Of a stretch of 64,000 nucleotides of DNA, positions 9,999-18,837 are shown in pieces. The position numbers and the translations under genes were made by a program. The notes under the pieces are model-generated. The model was not told where the DNA came from. It did no database searches and saw only the letters and a list, made by a program, of their open reading frames with translations. Every line of letters begins with the position of its first letter. Position 1 is the stretch's first letter. The DNA comes from Oceanobacillus piezotolerans. GTDB lineage: Bacteria > Bacillota > Bacilli > Bacillales > Amphibacillaceae. The stretch spans positions 248,001 to 312,000 of the forward strand of contig NZ_RCHR01000004.1 of NCBI RefSeq assembly GCF_003665065.1, given 5' to 3'.

Positions 9999-10751
9999 CT
10001 ACTTAACTGAGTATCCCCCATCAATAAATAAGTGAGTACCCGTTATAAAAGAAGATTCATCAGATGCTAAAAAGATGGCAGCACCCAACACATCATTTGG
10101 CTTTCCAATGCGATTTAACATAGTAAGTGCGGCTTCTTTTCTAGCAACTTCTTCATCCAGTAAACGCCCTGCCGTTAAGTTGGTTTGGATTGTACCCGGT
10201 GCTATTGCATTCACCCTAATATTATAACCACCTAAATCATACGCCATATGCCTCGTCATCGAAGCGACAGCGCCTTTAGAGGCACCATATTGAACAGCAT
10301 TTGGCTCCGCTAATACAGAAGTAGTAGAAGAGACATGAATAATGGAACCTTTTCCTTGTTTAGCCATAACTCGTGCAGCTTCTTGACTGCATAAGAATAC
10401 CCCTTTTGCATTGACATCCATTACTTTTTCGTAATCCTCTTCAGATAATTCCAAGAATGGTTTTCTGATAGTAATCCCAGCATTAGCCACCATGATATCT
10501 ACATTGGAAAACGCATACAATGTTTGTTGGATTAAATTTTCAACCGAGTCTTTTTTGGCTACGTCTACCTCTACAGCTAGCCAATGTTCTTGCTCATACC
10601 CAGAATTGATTGCTTCTCTCTCTGCACCGCTAATATTGATATCCGCGAATACAACTTTCGCTCCTTCTTTGAGGAATCCTTTAGCTATTGCTGCACCATT
10701 ACCAGAGCCAGCCCCCGTAATTATTGCTACTTTATCTTTCAATCGCATCAT
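9999..10751 (-). CDS. SDR family NAD(P)-dependent oxidoreductase
   Basis: A classical short-chain dehydrogenase of 250 residues with the cofactor motif TGAGSGNGAAIA (residues 13-24), NAG at about 90, the catalytic Ser in HVSSTTS and YGASK (Tyr-x3-Lys), ending in the FITGTHLFIDGGY signature of FabG/glucose-dehydrogenase-like enzymes. Two adjacent ATGs (10751 and 10748) follow GGAGTAGAGG. It lies 19 bases after the alanine/sodium symporter gene, so they are probably co-transcribed. The substrate may be linked to what the symporter imports. Confidence 0.8.
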   Translation of the reverse strand: MMRLKDKVAIITGAGSGNGAAIAKGFLKEGAKVVFADINISGAEREAINSGYEQEHWLAVEVDVAKKDSVENLIQQTLYAFSNVDIMVANAGITIRKPFLELSEEDYEKVMDVNAKGVFLCSQEAARVMAKQGKGSIIHVSSTTSVLAEPNAVQYGASKGAVASMTRHMAYDLGGYNIRVNAIAPGTIQTNLTAGRLLDEEVARKEAALTMLNRIGKPNDVLGAAIFLASDESSFITGTHLFIDGGYSVK

Positions 10752-10770
10752 CCTCTACTCCTTTCCACCT

Positions 10771-12249
10771 TTATATTATTCGGATCTTTTCATCAGTGGG
10801 CTCATTATTATTTTTCACCTGTTCTTCCCAAAAATCTGCATTTTTAATATTAAGCTTGATCGGATCGAATACTGGGTCTATACCAGCTTTTCTTTGCTCC
10901 TTATAATCTTTTAAAACCTTCAACGCTGGTTTTCTAAGGAGAACTATGGCGAAAATATTTAAATATGCCATACTTCCTAAACCGATATCACCTAATGCCC
11001 ATGCCGTACTTGTAGCTACAATGGATCCAGTAAATACAAAAATTAACACTAAAAACTTTAATAGACTCCCACTCCATCGTTTACTTATCTTCTTCTTGCT
11101 GATGATATACGCTAATGATGTTTCTGATTTATAATAATAGGAAACCATTGTGGTAAAACAGAAGAACAGTAAAGCAAATGCAAGAAATGGATAGCCGAAT
11201 CCAGGAAGAACATTATCAACAGCAAGTTGAACATTTATAGCGCCAGCTTCTACACCCGGAACATTTGTAACAACTGCATCTTGACCGCTTGGATGAACAT
11301 TAAACATACCTGTAATCAGAATCATAAAAGCTGTCGCAGAACAAATAACCCATGTATCGATATATACCGCCAATGCCTGTACGAGCCCCTGTTTGGCAGG
11401 GTGAGATACTTCTGCGGCAGCTCCTTCATAGGTTTCACCACCAGAGCCAGCAGCATTAGAGAAGAATCCTCGCTGTACTCCCCAAGCAACCGCAGAGCCA
11501 ACTAATCCACCAAACGTAGAGTTTAAGCCAAAAGCACTGGAGAAAATTAACTGAAATACTTCAGGGATAAAAGTAAAGTTTGCGATTAATACAATGGCAC
11601 AAACAACGATATAACCAATAGCCATAATCGGTACAATAAATTCTGCAGTTTTCGCTATCCTTTTTGTACCACCAAAAACAATCAATGCCAGTATTGCAAC
11701 TAAAAACAAGCCTACAATAAATGGCGGAATTCCAAATGCTCCTTCCATCGATACTGCAATGGTATTCGATTGAATGTTCATTAATAGAAAGCCATTTGCT
11801 ACAATGGTCAGGATCGCGTATGCAATAGCTAACTTTTTAAATCCTAGTCCTTTTTCGATATAATAAGGCGGCCCACCACGATATTCACCGTCTATTTTAC
11901 TCTTATAGATTTGTGCTAGGGAGATTTCAATAAATGAAGTGGCTGCTCCTAAGAATGACATCACCCACATCCAAAAAACCGCACCAGGCCCCCCTAAAGC
12001 AATTGCTGTTACGACCCCAGCAATATTCCCAGTTCCTACTCGACTTCCTAATGACATCGATATCGCTTGAAAAGAGGATACACCACTTTTTGAATCCTCT
12101 CTGTTAAACATTAATTGAATCATGTCTTTAAAATGGGTTACTTGTACGAAGCGGGTAATGATGGTAAAAAATAATCCGATTGCTAGGAAAGCATAAATGA
12201 AATATTGATTCCAGACTAATCCACTAATCCACCCTACTAATTCTCCCAT
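10771..12249 (-). CDS. Alanine/glycine:sodium symporter (AGCS family)
   Basis: This 492-residue carrier has about ten or eleven membrane helices. It contains the AGCS signature region SRVGTGNIAGVVTAIALGGPGAVFWMW and the GFFSNAAGSGG...A.A..SHPAKQGLVQA segment that characterises sodium:alanine symporters such as AlsT. It imports small neutral amino acids with Na+. The C-terminal tail of about 40 residues is charged. AGGAGG with a good spacing precedes the ATG. It is followed by an SDR gene, and lies downstream of the putative hydroxyproline array after a 230-base gap. Confidence 0.88.
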   Translation of the reverse strand: MGELVGWISGLVWNQYFIYAFLAIGLFFTIITRFVQVTHFKDMIQLMFNREDSKSGVSSFQAISMSLGSRVGTGNIAGVVTAIALGGPGAVFWMWVMSFLGAATSFIEISLAQIYKSKIDGEYRGGPPYYIEKGLGFKKLAIAYAILTIVANGFLLMNIQSNTIAVSMEGAFGIPPFIVGLFLVAILALIVFGGTKRIAKTAEFIVPIMAIGYIVVCAIVLIANFTFIPEVFQLIFSSAFGLNSTFGGLVGSAVAWGVQRGFFSNAAGSGGETYEGAAAEVSHPAKQGLVQALAVYIDTWVICSATAFMILITGMFNVHPSGQDAVVTNVPGVEAGAINVQLAVDNVLPGFGYPFLAFALLFFCFTTMVSYYYKSETSLAYIISKKKISKRWSGSLLKFLVLIFVFTGSIVATSTAWALGDIGLGSMAYLNIFAIVLLRKPALKVLKDYKEQRKAGIDPVFDPIKLNIKNADFWEEQVKNNNEPTDEKIRII

Positions 12250-12451
12250 GATAACCTCCTATTAACATATGATTTAGATTACCCATTTCAAACTAGAATT
12301 CTTTAATCATTTTTATTATTAATAATATTCTAATTTTTGGTAGTATACTGTTCTCTCTAGTGAAATAACTAAAATTAACACTTTATATTTTCATTTCGTT
12401 TAGAATTGTATTTACTCTATAAAACTTACTTTGGCCTTACATACTACTTTA

Positions 12452-12469
12452 ACTGAATAAGTATTCAGT
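12452..12469. promoter_or_regulatory. Palindrome resembling a TetR-type operator
   Basis: ACTGAATA and TATTCAGT form perfect 8-bp arms separated by AG. The TGAATA-TATTCA form resembles operators of TetR-family repressors such as FadR. It lies 203 bases before the symporter start and 11 bases after the SDR stop at 12480. No TetR gene is in the window. Confidence 0.35.
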
Positions 12470-12479
12470 ATTTAGAGTT

Positions 12480-13175
12480 TTAGTAGTTATGATTTAGAAT
12501 GGTAATATCCTTTACATACATCTTGTTTTGGTTTTTCAGACTATCAATAATGATATCAGCCACATCATCAGGATCTATAAATTGTGCCAACCTTTCCTCA
12601 TCGATGTCTTTTTCCCATAGTTCTGTTTTCATATTTCCCATATAAGCAGAATGAATTTTAATATTCGTATTCGACAATTCCGCTGTAACTGCATCAGAAA
12701 ACCCACGAACTCCGAACTTACTAGCACTATAAACACTTTCCGTTTCCTTCGCTACTTTTCCTGACCCTGAGACAATATTTATTATTTGTCCTTTATTTTG
12801 TTCTCTCATGTATACTAATGCTTCTTGTGTGCAGAATATGGTACCCTTTAAGTTTGTATCAAGCATTTGAATAATTTCCTCTTCGTTTAGCTCTTCTAAA
12901 TACTTAAAGATTCCTACTCCCGCATTATTAATCAGACAATCTATGGAGCCACGATTATGCTTTATCTCTTCCATAACATTTCTTACACTTTTTTTGGATC
13001 TCACATCTACTTCATAAATGGAATAATCACCTTTTAATTCTGAAGCCGTGACTGTTAGCTTTTTCTTTGTTCTGCCTAATAAACATACATGACTACCCAA
13101 CAGTGAAAATTTTTTTGCTAAAGATGCACCTAGGCCGCTTCCAGCGCCAGTAATTACAACAGTACTATACTCCAA
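12480..13175 (-). CDS. SDR family oxidoreductase (YdfG/FabG-like)
   Basis: A 231-residue short-chain dehydrogenase. It has the cofactor motif TGAGSGLGASLA, DVRS, NNAG, the catalytic SGSG...YSASKFGVRGFSDA with Tyr-x3-Lys, and YMGNMKTELW in place of the common PG segment. The frame reaches 13214, but AGAGGGGGG lies 6 bases before the TTG at 13175, which is the more likely start. It lies in the long minus-strand array. The reaction is not known. Confidence 0.78.
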   Translation of the reverse strand: MEYSTVVITGAGSGLGASLAKKFSLLGSHVCLLGRTKKKLTVTASELKGDYSIYEVDVRSKKSVRNVMEEIKHNRGSIDCLINNAGVGIFKYLEELNEEEIIQMLDTNLKGTIFCTQEALVYMREQNKGQIINIVSGSGKVAKETESVYSASKFGVRGFSDAVTAELSNTNIKIHSAYMGNMKTELWEKDIDEERLAQFIDPDDVADIIIDSLKNQNKMYVKDITILNHNY

Positions 13176-13323
13176 TTTCAGCCCCCCTCTTATAAAGGAA
13201 TCACATGATTCCACATATGATCCTTCATTTATCTGATAGTTATATCTTTTTCATGTACATTAATGAAATAGACTAATGATTGTTTGTCAGATTATGTCCT
13301 CTAGAAAGCTACTATAATCACAT

Positions 13324-13926
13324 CTAGTAAACATTGTAGCTCTGCCCTGTTTGCGCTCCTAAAATACTCTTTTTAAAAGCCAATGCCACACTTTTCGATT
13401 TAACAGGTTCTGCTCCTACAAATAAAGAACCGTATTTTTCAATAGATTCTTCAAGTACATTTGGGCTTACACTATTAATACGAATTCCCCTCGGAAGCTC
13501 AATTGCGGCTGATTTTACAAAAGCACGAACACCACCGTTTGCCATAGCGGATGATGCTGCACTCACAAGTGGATCATCCATCAAGATACCAGTGGTTAAT
13601 GTAATACTTCCATAGTCTCGAATATATTCTAAGCCAAGAAGCACCAGATTTATTTGTCCTAACAACTTACTATTTACTGAAATAAGATTCTGTTCAGGAG
13701 TCATTTCCTCCACTAATCCAAAATGGGCTGCTCCTGTTGTAGATACAAGTGCATCGATTTGACCAACCTCTTCAAACATTTGCTTGATGCTTTTGGTAGA
13801 AGTAATATCCACGGATACTTCAGAACTGCTGCGGCTAGCTGTAACAATTTCTACTTTCTCGCTTTTAAGCTCATTCACTACTGCTTTTCCTATTGTTCCG
13901 CTTGCTCCTACAACTAAAATTTTCAT
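13324..13926 (-). CDS. Short SDR-fold protein lacking the catalytic Tyr-x3-Lys
   Basis: This 200-residue Rossmann protein starts MKILVVGASGTIGKAVVNEL, a normal nucleotide-binding loop. It continues with DALVSTTGAAHFG and TLTTGILMDDP. Where a classical SDR has Tyr-x3-Lys, this one has SAASSAMANGGVRAFVKSAA, with no Tyr at the expected site. The C-terminal INSVSPNVLEES and a short GQSYNVY end look like the YbjT/small-SDR group. It may be a non-catalytic cofactor binder or use other residues. It follows the FAD subunit gene closely on the same strand. Confidence 0.7.
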   Translation of the reverse strand: MKILVVGASGTIGKAVVNELKSEKVEIVTASRSSSEVSVDITSTKSIKQMFEEVGQIDALVSTTGAAHFGLVEEMTPEQNLISVNSKLLGQINLVLLGLEYIRDYGSITLTTGILMDDPLVSAASSAMANGGVRAFVKSAAIELPRGIRINSVSPNVLEESIEKYGSLFVGAEPVKSKSVALAFKKSILGAQTGQSYNVY

Positions 13927-13965
13927 TTCTTCACCTCATTTTAAATTTGAGCTCTCCATCTTTGG

Positions 13966-15204
13966 CTATGAGATGGATCGTTTGGGACTCTCTGCTTTCC
14001 AATCTAATTCGAACTGCTGATAGATTAATTCCCGTGCTCTGGCAATATTCGGTTGAAATTGGATCAGAGCCTCTTCCCTTTCCTTTCTTACTGTCAATAA
14101 AGCCTCTTCTATAGCAGAATCGGAATGCTTCTTGTTACCTTTTATTTCAGATGCAATGGTAAGACCTGCTACAGTTCCTTGAGCCATTGCCACTTTTGCA
14201 CTTTCAACTCCAGTTATATTCCCTGCGACAAAGAGATTTGGCTCATTTGTCTCCATTCGTTCACTATGAAGTGGAATATGCCCCCCCAGCTCATGAACAA
14301 ATTTAAATTCACAACTAGTAAGCGCTGCCAATTCTGGTAATGGAGCTAACCCACCTGCTATACAAACAAAGTCAGCTTCAGTTATCCTCTCCGTATTCGG
14401 AATTATTTCCCCGTTTGATCTAATATTCACTGTCTTTACGCCTTTTACCTTTTTATCCCCTATAATTTCTGTTGCAGCCGTTTTGATTTTAATTGGAATA
14501 TCCAAGATATTCATACCGTTTTTAGGATAAAATTTAACTGCTAGACTTGGATGTATATATTTCGCAACCCTTCCAGCTTGTCGTAGCAGTACCGACGGAG
14601 CCAAGTGGGTAAGCTGCAATAAGGATTCCATTACTTTTTCAGGAGTCCCACTGTGAGTCAAACTAGAGTTGGGTTGCGAAATAACAATTTCTTTTACTTC
14701 TACCCCACAAAGTCTTAATTCGTTTGCTATCGCAATCGAAAGAACGTTAGCACCAATAATGACACATGTGTTGCCAGGTTTCACTCGATGTACATTTCCC
14801 ATCACTTGAGCTGCACCTATCGACATCACTCCAGGAATAGTCCAACCAGGAATTGGAGTTGGAACTTCCGTCGCTCCTGTTGCTAAAAGCAGCTTTTCCG
14901 TCTTTTCCATTCCCTCTGATGTGTAGACCTTCCATCCAAACTCGGATTGCTCTAAGTCATAAACAGATACACCAGATTCTATTTTCACTCCTAAAGTAAT
15001 TGCTTTTTCATGCAGTCGATTCGCTACATCTATTCCATTCCACCATTCTCCATTTGGTTCTTGATGAAGCTGTCCTAGTAATCGGCCGCCAATTCTGTTA
15101 AACTCGTCAATGATTTTCACCTTCAAGCCTTCTCCAGCAGCTGCAATGGCAGCATTTAAGCCAGCGGGGCCAGCTCCTACAATCAGTAAATTCCACACCT
15201 TCAT
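13966..15204 (-). CDS. NAD(P)/FAD-dependent oxidoreductase, HcnB-like alpha subunit of an amino-acid dehydrogenase
   Basis: This 412-residue flavoprotein has the FAD Rossmann motif LIVGAGPAGLNAAIAAAGEG at residues 7-26. A second nucleotide-binding region begins NTCVIIGANVLSIAIANEL. The ATGATEVPTPIPGWTIPGVMSIGAAQ segment and a late FVAGNITGVESA...AQG motif complete the family pattern. It resembles HcnB and the alpha subunit of D-hydroxyproline (or D-nopaline/octopine type) dehydrogenases. It overlaps the 2Fe-2S subunit gene by 4 bases. Together with the BFD ferredoxin and the DAO-type protein it should make a membrane-linked multi-subunit dehydrogenase. Confidence 0.83.
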   Translation of the reverse strand: MKVWNLLIVGAGPAGLNAAIAAAGEGLKVKIIDEFNRIGGRLLGQLHQEPNGEWWNGIDVANRLHEKAITLGVKIESGVSVYDLEQSEFGWKVYTSEGMEKTEKLLLATGATEVPTPIPGWTIPGVMSIGAAQVMGNVHRVKPGNTCVIIGANVLSIAIANELRLCGVEVKEIVISQPNSSLTHSGTPEKVMESLLQLTHLAPSVLLRQAGRVAKYIHPSLAVKFYPKNGMNILDIPIKIKTAATEIIGDKKVKGVKTVNIRSNGEIIPNTERITEADFVCIAGGLAPLPELAALTSCEFKFVHELGGHIPLHSERMETNEPNLFVAGNITGVESAKVAMAQGTVAGLTIASEIKGNKKHSDSAIEEALLTVRKEREEALIQFQPNIARARELIYQQFELDWKAESPKRSIS

Positions 15205-15518
15205 TCATTCCCTTCACTAAAACCAGATAGTGAATCAATTTCCATGCCGTGATAGACAGTTGTCAGACACGCCCGAACTACTTTTCTATCCTCTACTTTT
15301 ACCCGGCATTCATAACAATGACCGATATTACAATATACTCCACGTGCGTTTCCACTTACTTCGTGCTGACGAAGCGCGTATACACCTTGTGCCATCATTG
15401 CGGATGCGATTGTATCTCCTTCATACGCATCATAGGGTTTCCCATTGAAGAAGATAGTAACCTGTTTTCGATCTGTTTGTTTCCCTAAAACTGGATGATG
15501 ATCAACTCTCATTCTCAT
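15201..15518 (-). CDS. 2Fe-2S ferredoxin-like subunit (HcnA-like)
   Basis: A 105-residue protein with a plant-type [2Fe-2S] domain: VTIFFNGKPYDAYEGDTIASAM, then Cys63, Cys68, Cys71 in VYCNIGHCYECRV and Cys84 in VRACLTTV. Such proteins are the gamma subunit in HcnABC cyanide synthases and D-hydroxyproline dehydrogenases. GGGGGTGG precedes the ATG at 15518 by 5 bases counted from the core; an ATG 6 bases later is possible. It overlaps the genes on both sides, which indicates tight co-translation. Confidence 0.82.
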   Translation of the reverse strand: MRMRVDHHPVLGKQTDRKQVTIFFNGKPYDAYEGDTIASAMMAQGVYALRQHEVSGNARGVYCNIGHCYECRVKVEDRKVVRACLTTVYHGMEIDSLSGFSEGNE

Positions 15519-15783
15519 GTCCACCCCCAAGTACTTCAAAAGTGGCTGGGCGGATCGGAGACCGATAGCTCAATTGCAATTCATCTTTAATTGGTTCTCC
15601 GTTTGTCGCAGCAACAATTCGATCAATGACATTCCGACACGTTCTTCCACCACAATACCCCATTCCTGCTCTGGTACGTAATTTAACTTCCCTTGAAGAA
15701 CAAGAATATTGCTCGATAGTGTCTACGATTGTCTCTAACGTTACTTCTTCACATCTGCAGACGATTGTCTTCTCTCCCGCCAT
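15502..15783 (-). CDS. BFD-like [2Fe-2S] ferredoxin subunit
   Basis: This 93-residue protein carries the four-cysteine pattern of bacterioferritin-associated ferredoxin domains: Cys9 and Cys11 in VCRCEEVT, Cys44 and Cys49 in GYCGGRTC. In many HcnB-like flavoproteins this domain is fused at the C-terminus; here it is a separate gene. It overlaps the 2Fe-2S subunit gene and is preceded by the racemase-family gene. It probably passes electrons between the flavin subunits. Confidence 0.82.
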   Translation of the reverse strand: MAGEKTIVCRCEEVTLETIVDTIEQYSCSSREVKLRTRAGMGYCGGRTCRNVIDRIVAATNGEPIKDELQLSYRSPIRPATFEVLGGGHENES

Positions 15784-15798
15784 TACATAACCCTCCTA

Positions 15799-16587
15799 TT
15801 AAATGAAACCCTGATAAGGTTTCTGGGTCGTTGCCATATGCGCCCAATTTATCATTGTAATAAAGTCAAAAACGGGGAGCCCTGTTGCACGTTGGATGTC
15901 AGAGGCATACGGTGGCAAATCACTACACTCTAGTAAGATTGCACCGATATTCGGATTTTTCTTTAAGAGGTCCAAGGCAGCTTGAACAACTTCCTCTCGA
16001 ACAATGTCATTATTAAAACTTCCTCTGCTCTCAATGATAGCCGAAAATTCTGGTAAATCTCCTAACCCTTTGACTTTAACAAAATCCGGATTAGTTATAC
16101 CGCAGCTTCTAAATAAATGATCTGTAATTCCATGAATATCCGCGGTCAACATACCAACTTCCTGGTCTGCTTTTAACCCTGCCTTTATCCATGGTAACTG
16201 AATAACACTTGATAGATAGACAGGTATGTCAACAGCATTTGCAACCTGCTCTTGAAAATTGCCAAAAAATCCACATGCCGCACAAATCGCGCGTGCTCCT
16301 TCTGCCTCAAACTCTTTTGCTGCCCTTATAATATCGTCCACTAAGGTAGGATCTCCTACATGAATTCTTTCTTGATTGCAATTTGGCACTACTTTTAGCC
16401 GCACAGGAAAATCATAAGTGCTTAAATTAGCAACATTTCCTGGCAGAACAGGGTACCAGCAATCATCTAAATAGAGTATTCCAACTGAATAACCCGCTAC
16501 ATAGTGGCCTTTTTTCATCGTAATAATATTGCTTTCTTTTTCCTTCCCTAAATCCCCATGTTCACTTGTTAATGTATTTAAATTCAA
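15799..16587 (-). CDS. Aspartate/glutamate/hydantoin racemase family protein
   Basis: A 262-residue protein with two cysteines where the Asp/Glu racemase superfamily has its catalytic pair: Cys105 in ICAACGFFGNF and Cys221 in LLECSDLPPYA. PVYLSSVIQLPWI and GMLTADIHGITD are also family-like. It may be a racemase, an epimerase or a maleate-isomerase-type enzyme. The frame reaches 16623, but AAGGGGGAG lies 6 bases before the TTG at 16587, so that is the start. In this operon it occupies the place where a hydroxyproline 2-epimerase would be needed. That assignment is inference. Confidence 0.78.
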   Translation of the reverse strand: MNLNTLTSEHGDLGKEKESNIITMKKGHYVAGYSVGILYLDDCWYPVLPGNVANLSTYDFPVRLKVVPNCNQERIHVGDPTLVDDIIRAAKEFEAEGARAICAACGFFGNFQEQVANAVDIPVYLSSVIQLPWIKAGLKADQEVGMLTADIHGITDHLFRSCGITNPDFVKVKGLGDLPEFSAIIESRGSFNNDIVREEVVQAALDLLKKNPNIGAILLECSDLPPYASDIQRATGLPVFDFITMINWAHMATTQKPYQGFI

Positions 16588-16602
16588 CGATGGCTCCCCC
16601 TT

Positions 16603-16636
16603 ATAGTTTCGGAGAATATGCACTCTCCGAAACTAT
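16603..16636. repeat. 13-bp perfect inverted repeat between the DapA-like and racemase-family genes
   Basis: Arms 16603-16615 and 16624-16636 (core GTTTCGGAGA/TCTCCGAAAC) pair perfectly around an 8-base loop. In the minus-strand mRNA the hairpin sits directly 5' of the racemase ribosome-binding site and is not followed by T residues. That suits an RNA-processing, stabilising or translation-control element more than a terminator. Confidence 0.6.
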
Positions 16637-16660
16637 TACTATGTTTATATCTGAAAAGCA

Positions 16661-17590
16661 CTAACTCGGAATAACAGATTTATCCTGTTCTTTAACTTTA
16701 TATCCTAACTTTGTTAGTTCTTCTTTAATTCGTAATTTGATATCATCAGTAGGTTGTGTTAAAGGCTTTCTCACTTTTCCACCTTTGATTCCAACCAAGT
16801 CAAGGCCTGCTTTTACCGGTCCTGGATACGGATTTCCTTCCGCTTCCATTAATCCATAAATACCTGATAGTTTTTGATTTAATTCTCGCGCAGCTTGTAA
16901 ATCGCTCTTCTCAACGACTAATTCATAAAGTTCTACCATTTCCTTAGGAAGCAAGTTAATAAGAATCCCAAATGCCCCCTGTCCCCCAATAGATAAAGAA
17001 GGAAGGATAAACGGTTCTTCTCCCGTAAATACCGTAAAGTTTTCAACATCCTTTGTCAGAGCCAAAACCTGACAGAAGTGTCCAAAATCAGCTGATTCTT
17101 TTACACTTACAATGTTTTCTTCCTGACTTAACTCGTAAATCAGTTCTGGTGAAAGGCAAACATTCGTCGCTCCAGGATAATTATAGATAACAATACCGAT
17201 ATCTGACTTTTCTGCTATTTCTTTGTAAAAATCACGGATTCCTTCTTCACTTGTCTGATGATAGTATGGAGGGAGTACAAGTCCCCATCTTACACCACAT
17301 TCAGCAGCATAATTGGCAAGTTCAATTGTCTCCTGGGCAGTAGGGCCCCCAACACCTGCCATAACAGGAACTCTGCCTGCAGCATATTTACAGCCGGCTT
17401 TGATTAAGCTTTTACGTTCCTCTAATGACATCACATGATATTCCCCTGTAGTCCCTCCTACCAGAAGCCCATGGATTCCACTTTCAATTTGAAAATCAAT
17501 TACTTCCTCATATGCCTGAAAATCAATACTTTCATCCTCATGAAATGGCGTGATTAATGGTACAATAAGTCCTTTTGGTGCAATACTCAT
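16661..17590 (-). CDS. DapA-family lyase, probable 1-pyrroline-4-hydroxy-2-carboxylate deaminase
   Basis: This 309-residue (beta/alpha)8-barrel of the dihydrodipicolinate synthase/N-acetylneuraminate lyase family has the Schiff-base Lys164 in VSVKESADF. It also has the catalytic tyrosine in IVIYNYPG (around residue 136-138) and the GGTTGEYH loop near residue 45. Between D-amino-acid-oxidase-type and aldehyde dehydrogenase genes, such members deaminate 1-pyrroline-4-hydroxy-2-carboxylate to 2-oxoglutarate semialdehyde. Substrate is inferred from context. It lies 24 bases after the flavoprotein gene. Confidence 0.82.
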   Translation of the reverse strand: MSIAPKGLIVPLITPFHEDESIDFQAYEEVIDFQIESGIHGLLVGGTTGEYHVMSLEERKSLIKAGCKYAAGRVPVMAGVGGPTAQETIELANYAAECGVRWGLVLPPYYHQTSEEGIRDFYKEIAEKSDIGIVIYNYPGATNVCLSPELIYELSQEENIVSVKESADFGHFCQVLALTKDVENFTVFTGEEPFILPSLSIGGQGAFGILINLLPKEMVELYELVVEKSDLQAARELNQKLSGIYGLMEAEGNPYPGPVKAGLDLVGIKGGKVRKPLTQPTDDIKLRIKEELTKLGYKVKEQDKSVIPS

Positions 17591-17614
17591 TATTTATTCC
17601 TCCTATCCTTTTTC

Positions 17615-18796
17615 TTATGAAATAATCGCTTCTTGATAACGCGAGAATTTTAAACGACTGATATCAAAATCCGTTTCTTCTCCTGAAATCAACTGTGTAA
17701 TCATTTTCCCTGTTATTGGCGCCATACTAATTCCATCACCTTCGTGTCCACCGGCAATATAGAACCCAGGGACTTCTTCTACTTCAGAAACGATTGGCAA
17801 ATGGTCAATTACCCATGGTCTAACACCTGCATATGTTCGAATACAACTTACATTCTTTAACTCTGGCAAAAAGCGCATCGCTCGTTCCGCAATTCCTCTA
17901 ACTACTTGATTTTCTGATCGGATATCGTATCCATTAAATGCACGATGACCCCCTACTAAATAGTTATCAGCATCTGTAGGTTCTATCGTAAAAGCAATAT
18001 TATGATCTTCCACTAGTTTGCTAACGTTTCGCTTGTAATTGATATCCTCAAATTTAGATAGCATGTAACCAAACTCATGCACCTTTTGATTGACAATCTG
18101 ATCTGTCTTTTCAGTGACAAGAATCATTCCTTTTCTTGGCCGGATAGGAATATCAATTCCAACCATGTCACCAATCCTACTGGCCCAAACACCAGCACAG
18201 TTTACAATTCTTTCCGTTTGGAATATTCCTCTGTCCGTGATCACCTTTTCAATCTGTCCTTTAACTCCACGGCTGATTTCACGAACTTCATGATTCGTAA
18301 ATAAACTTAAACCGTATTTCTTTGCTTCCTCGATGAAGGCGTAGCAAACTAAGTAAGGATTCATAGTGGAGTCCACTTCTGTCCATATTCCACCAATTAA
18401 ATCCTTCGCTAATTTTGGTTCTATTTCAAGCAGTTCCTTCTGATCAACAATCTGCAATCGATACCCATCACGATTTTGCTGGGCTGCATATCCTGTCGCG
18501 ATCTCTAATTCTTGTTCTGTTTCACATACATATAAACTGCCACGCGATGCAAATTGAAAGTCGAATGATAGTTCTTTCGATAATTCTTTATACATTTCAA
18601 TACTTCGATAACCAATTTCTGTATCCATACCGGGTTTTTTATCACTTATAAGCGCTACTGCATCACAGCGACTTGATGTTCCGTGAGCAATATCTCCCTT
18701 TTCTACTAAACCAACCTTGTATCCGGCTTTTGATAGATAATAAGCCGTGCTGCAACCAATAATTCCAGCTCCAATCACGATCACATCGAAATTCAT
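17615..18796 (-). CDS. FAD-dependent D-amino acid (hydroxyproline) dehydrogenase, DAO/sarcosine-oxidase-like subunit
   Basis: This 393-residue protein begins MNFDVIVIGAGIIGCSTAYY, the FAD-binding loop. It continues with the DAO-family hallmarks GLVEKGDIAHGTSSR, VNCAGVWASRIG and the C-terminal GFYIAGGHEGDGISMAPITG. It fits the beta subunit of D-hydroxyproline dehydrogenase or HcnC, partnered by the FAD/NAD, 2Fe-2S and BFD proteins encoded downstream. It would oxidise cis-4-hydroxy-D-proline to 1-pyrroline-4-hydroxy-2-carboxylate. A sarcosine or other D-amino acid substrate cannot be excluded. Confidence 0.84.
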   Translation of the reverse strand: MNFDVIVIGAGIIGCSTAYYLSKAGYKVGLVEKGDIAHGTSSRCDAVALISDKKPGMDTEIGYRSIEMYKELSKELSFDFQFASRGSLYVCETEQELEIATGYAAQQNRDGYRLQIVDQKELLEIEPKLAKDLIGGIWTEVDSTMNPYLVCYAFIEEAKKYGLSLFTNHEVREISRGVKGQIEKVITDRGIFQTERIVNCAGVWASRIGDMVGIDIPIRPRKGMILVTEKTDQIVNQKVHEFGYMLSKFEDINYKRNVSKLVEDHNIAFTIEPTDADNYLVGGHRAFNGYDIRSENQVVRGIAERAMRFLPELKNVSCIRTYAGVRPWVIDHLPIVSEVEEVPGFYIAGGHEGDGISMAPITGKMITQLISGEETDFDISRLKFSRYQEAIIS

Positions 18797-18837
18797 GAGG
18801 TTTTCCCCCCTTTCTTTAGCTAATCTCCCCTACCTAT

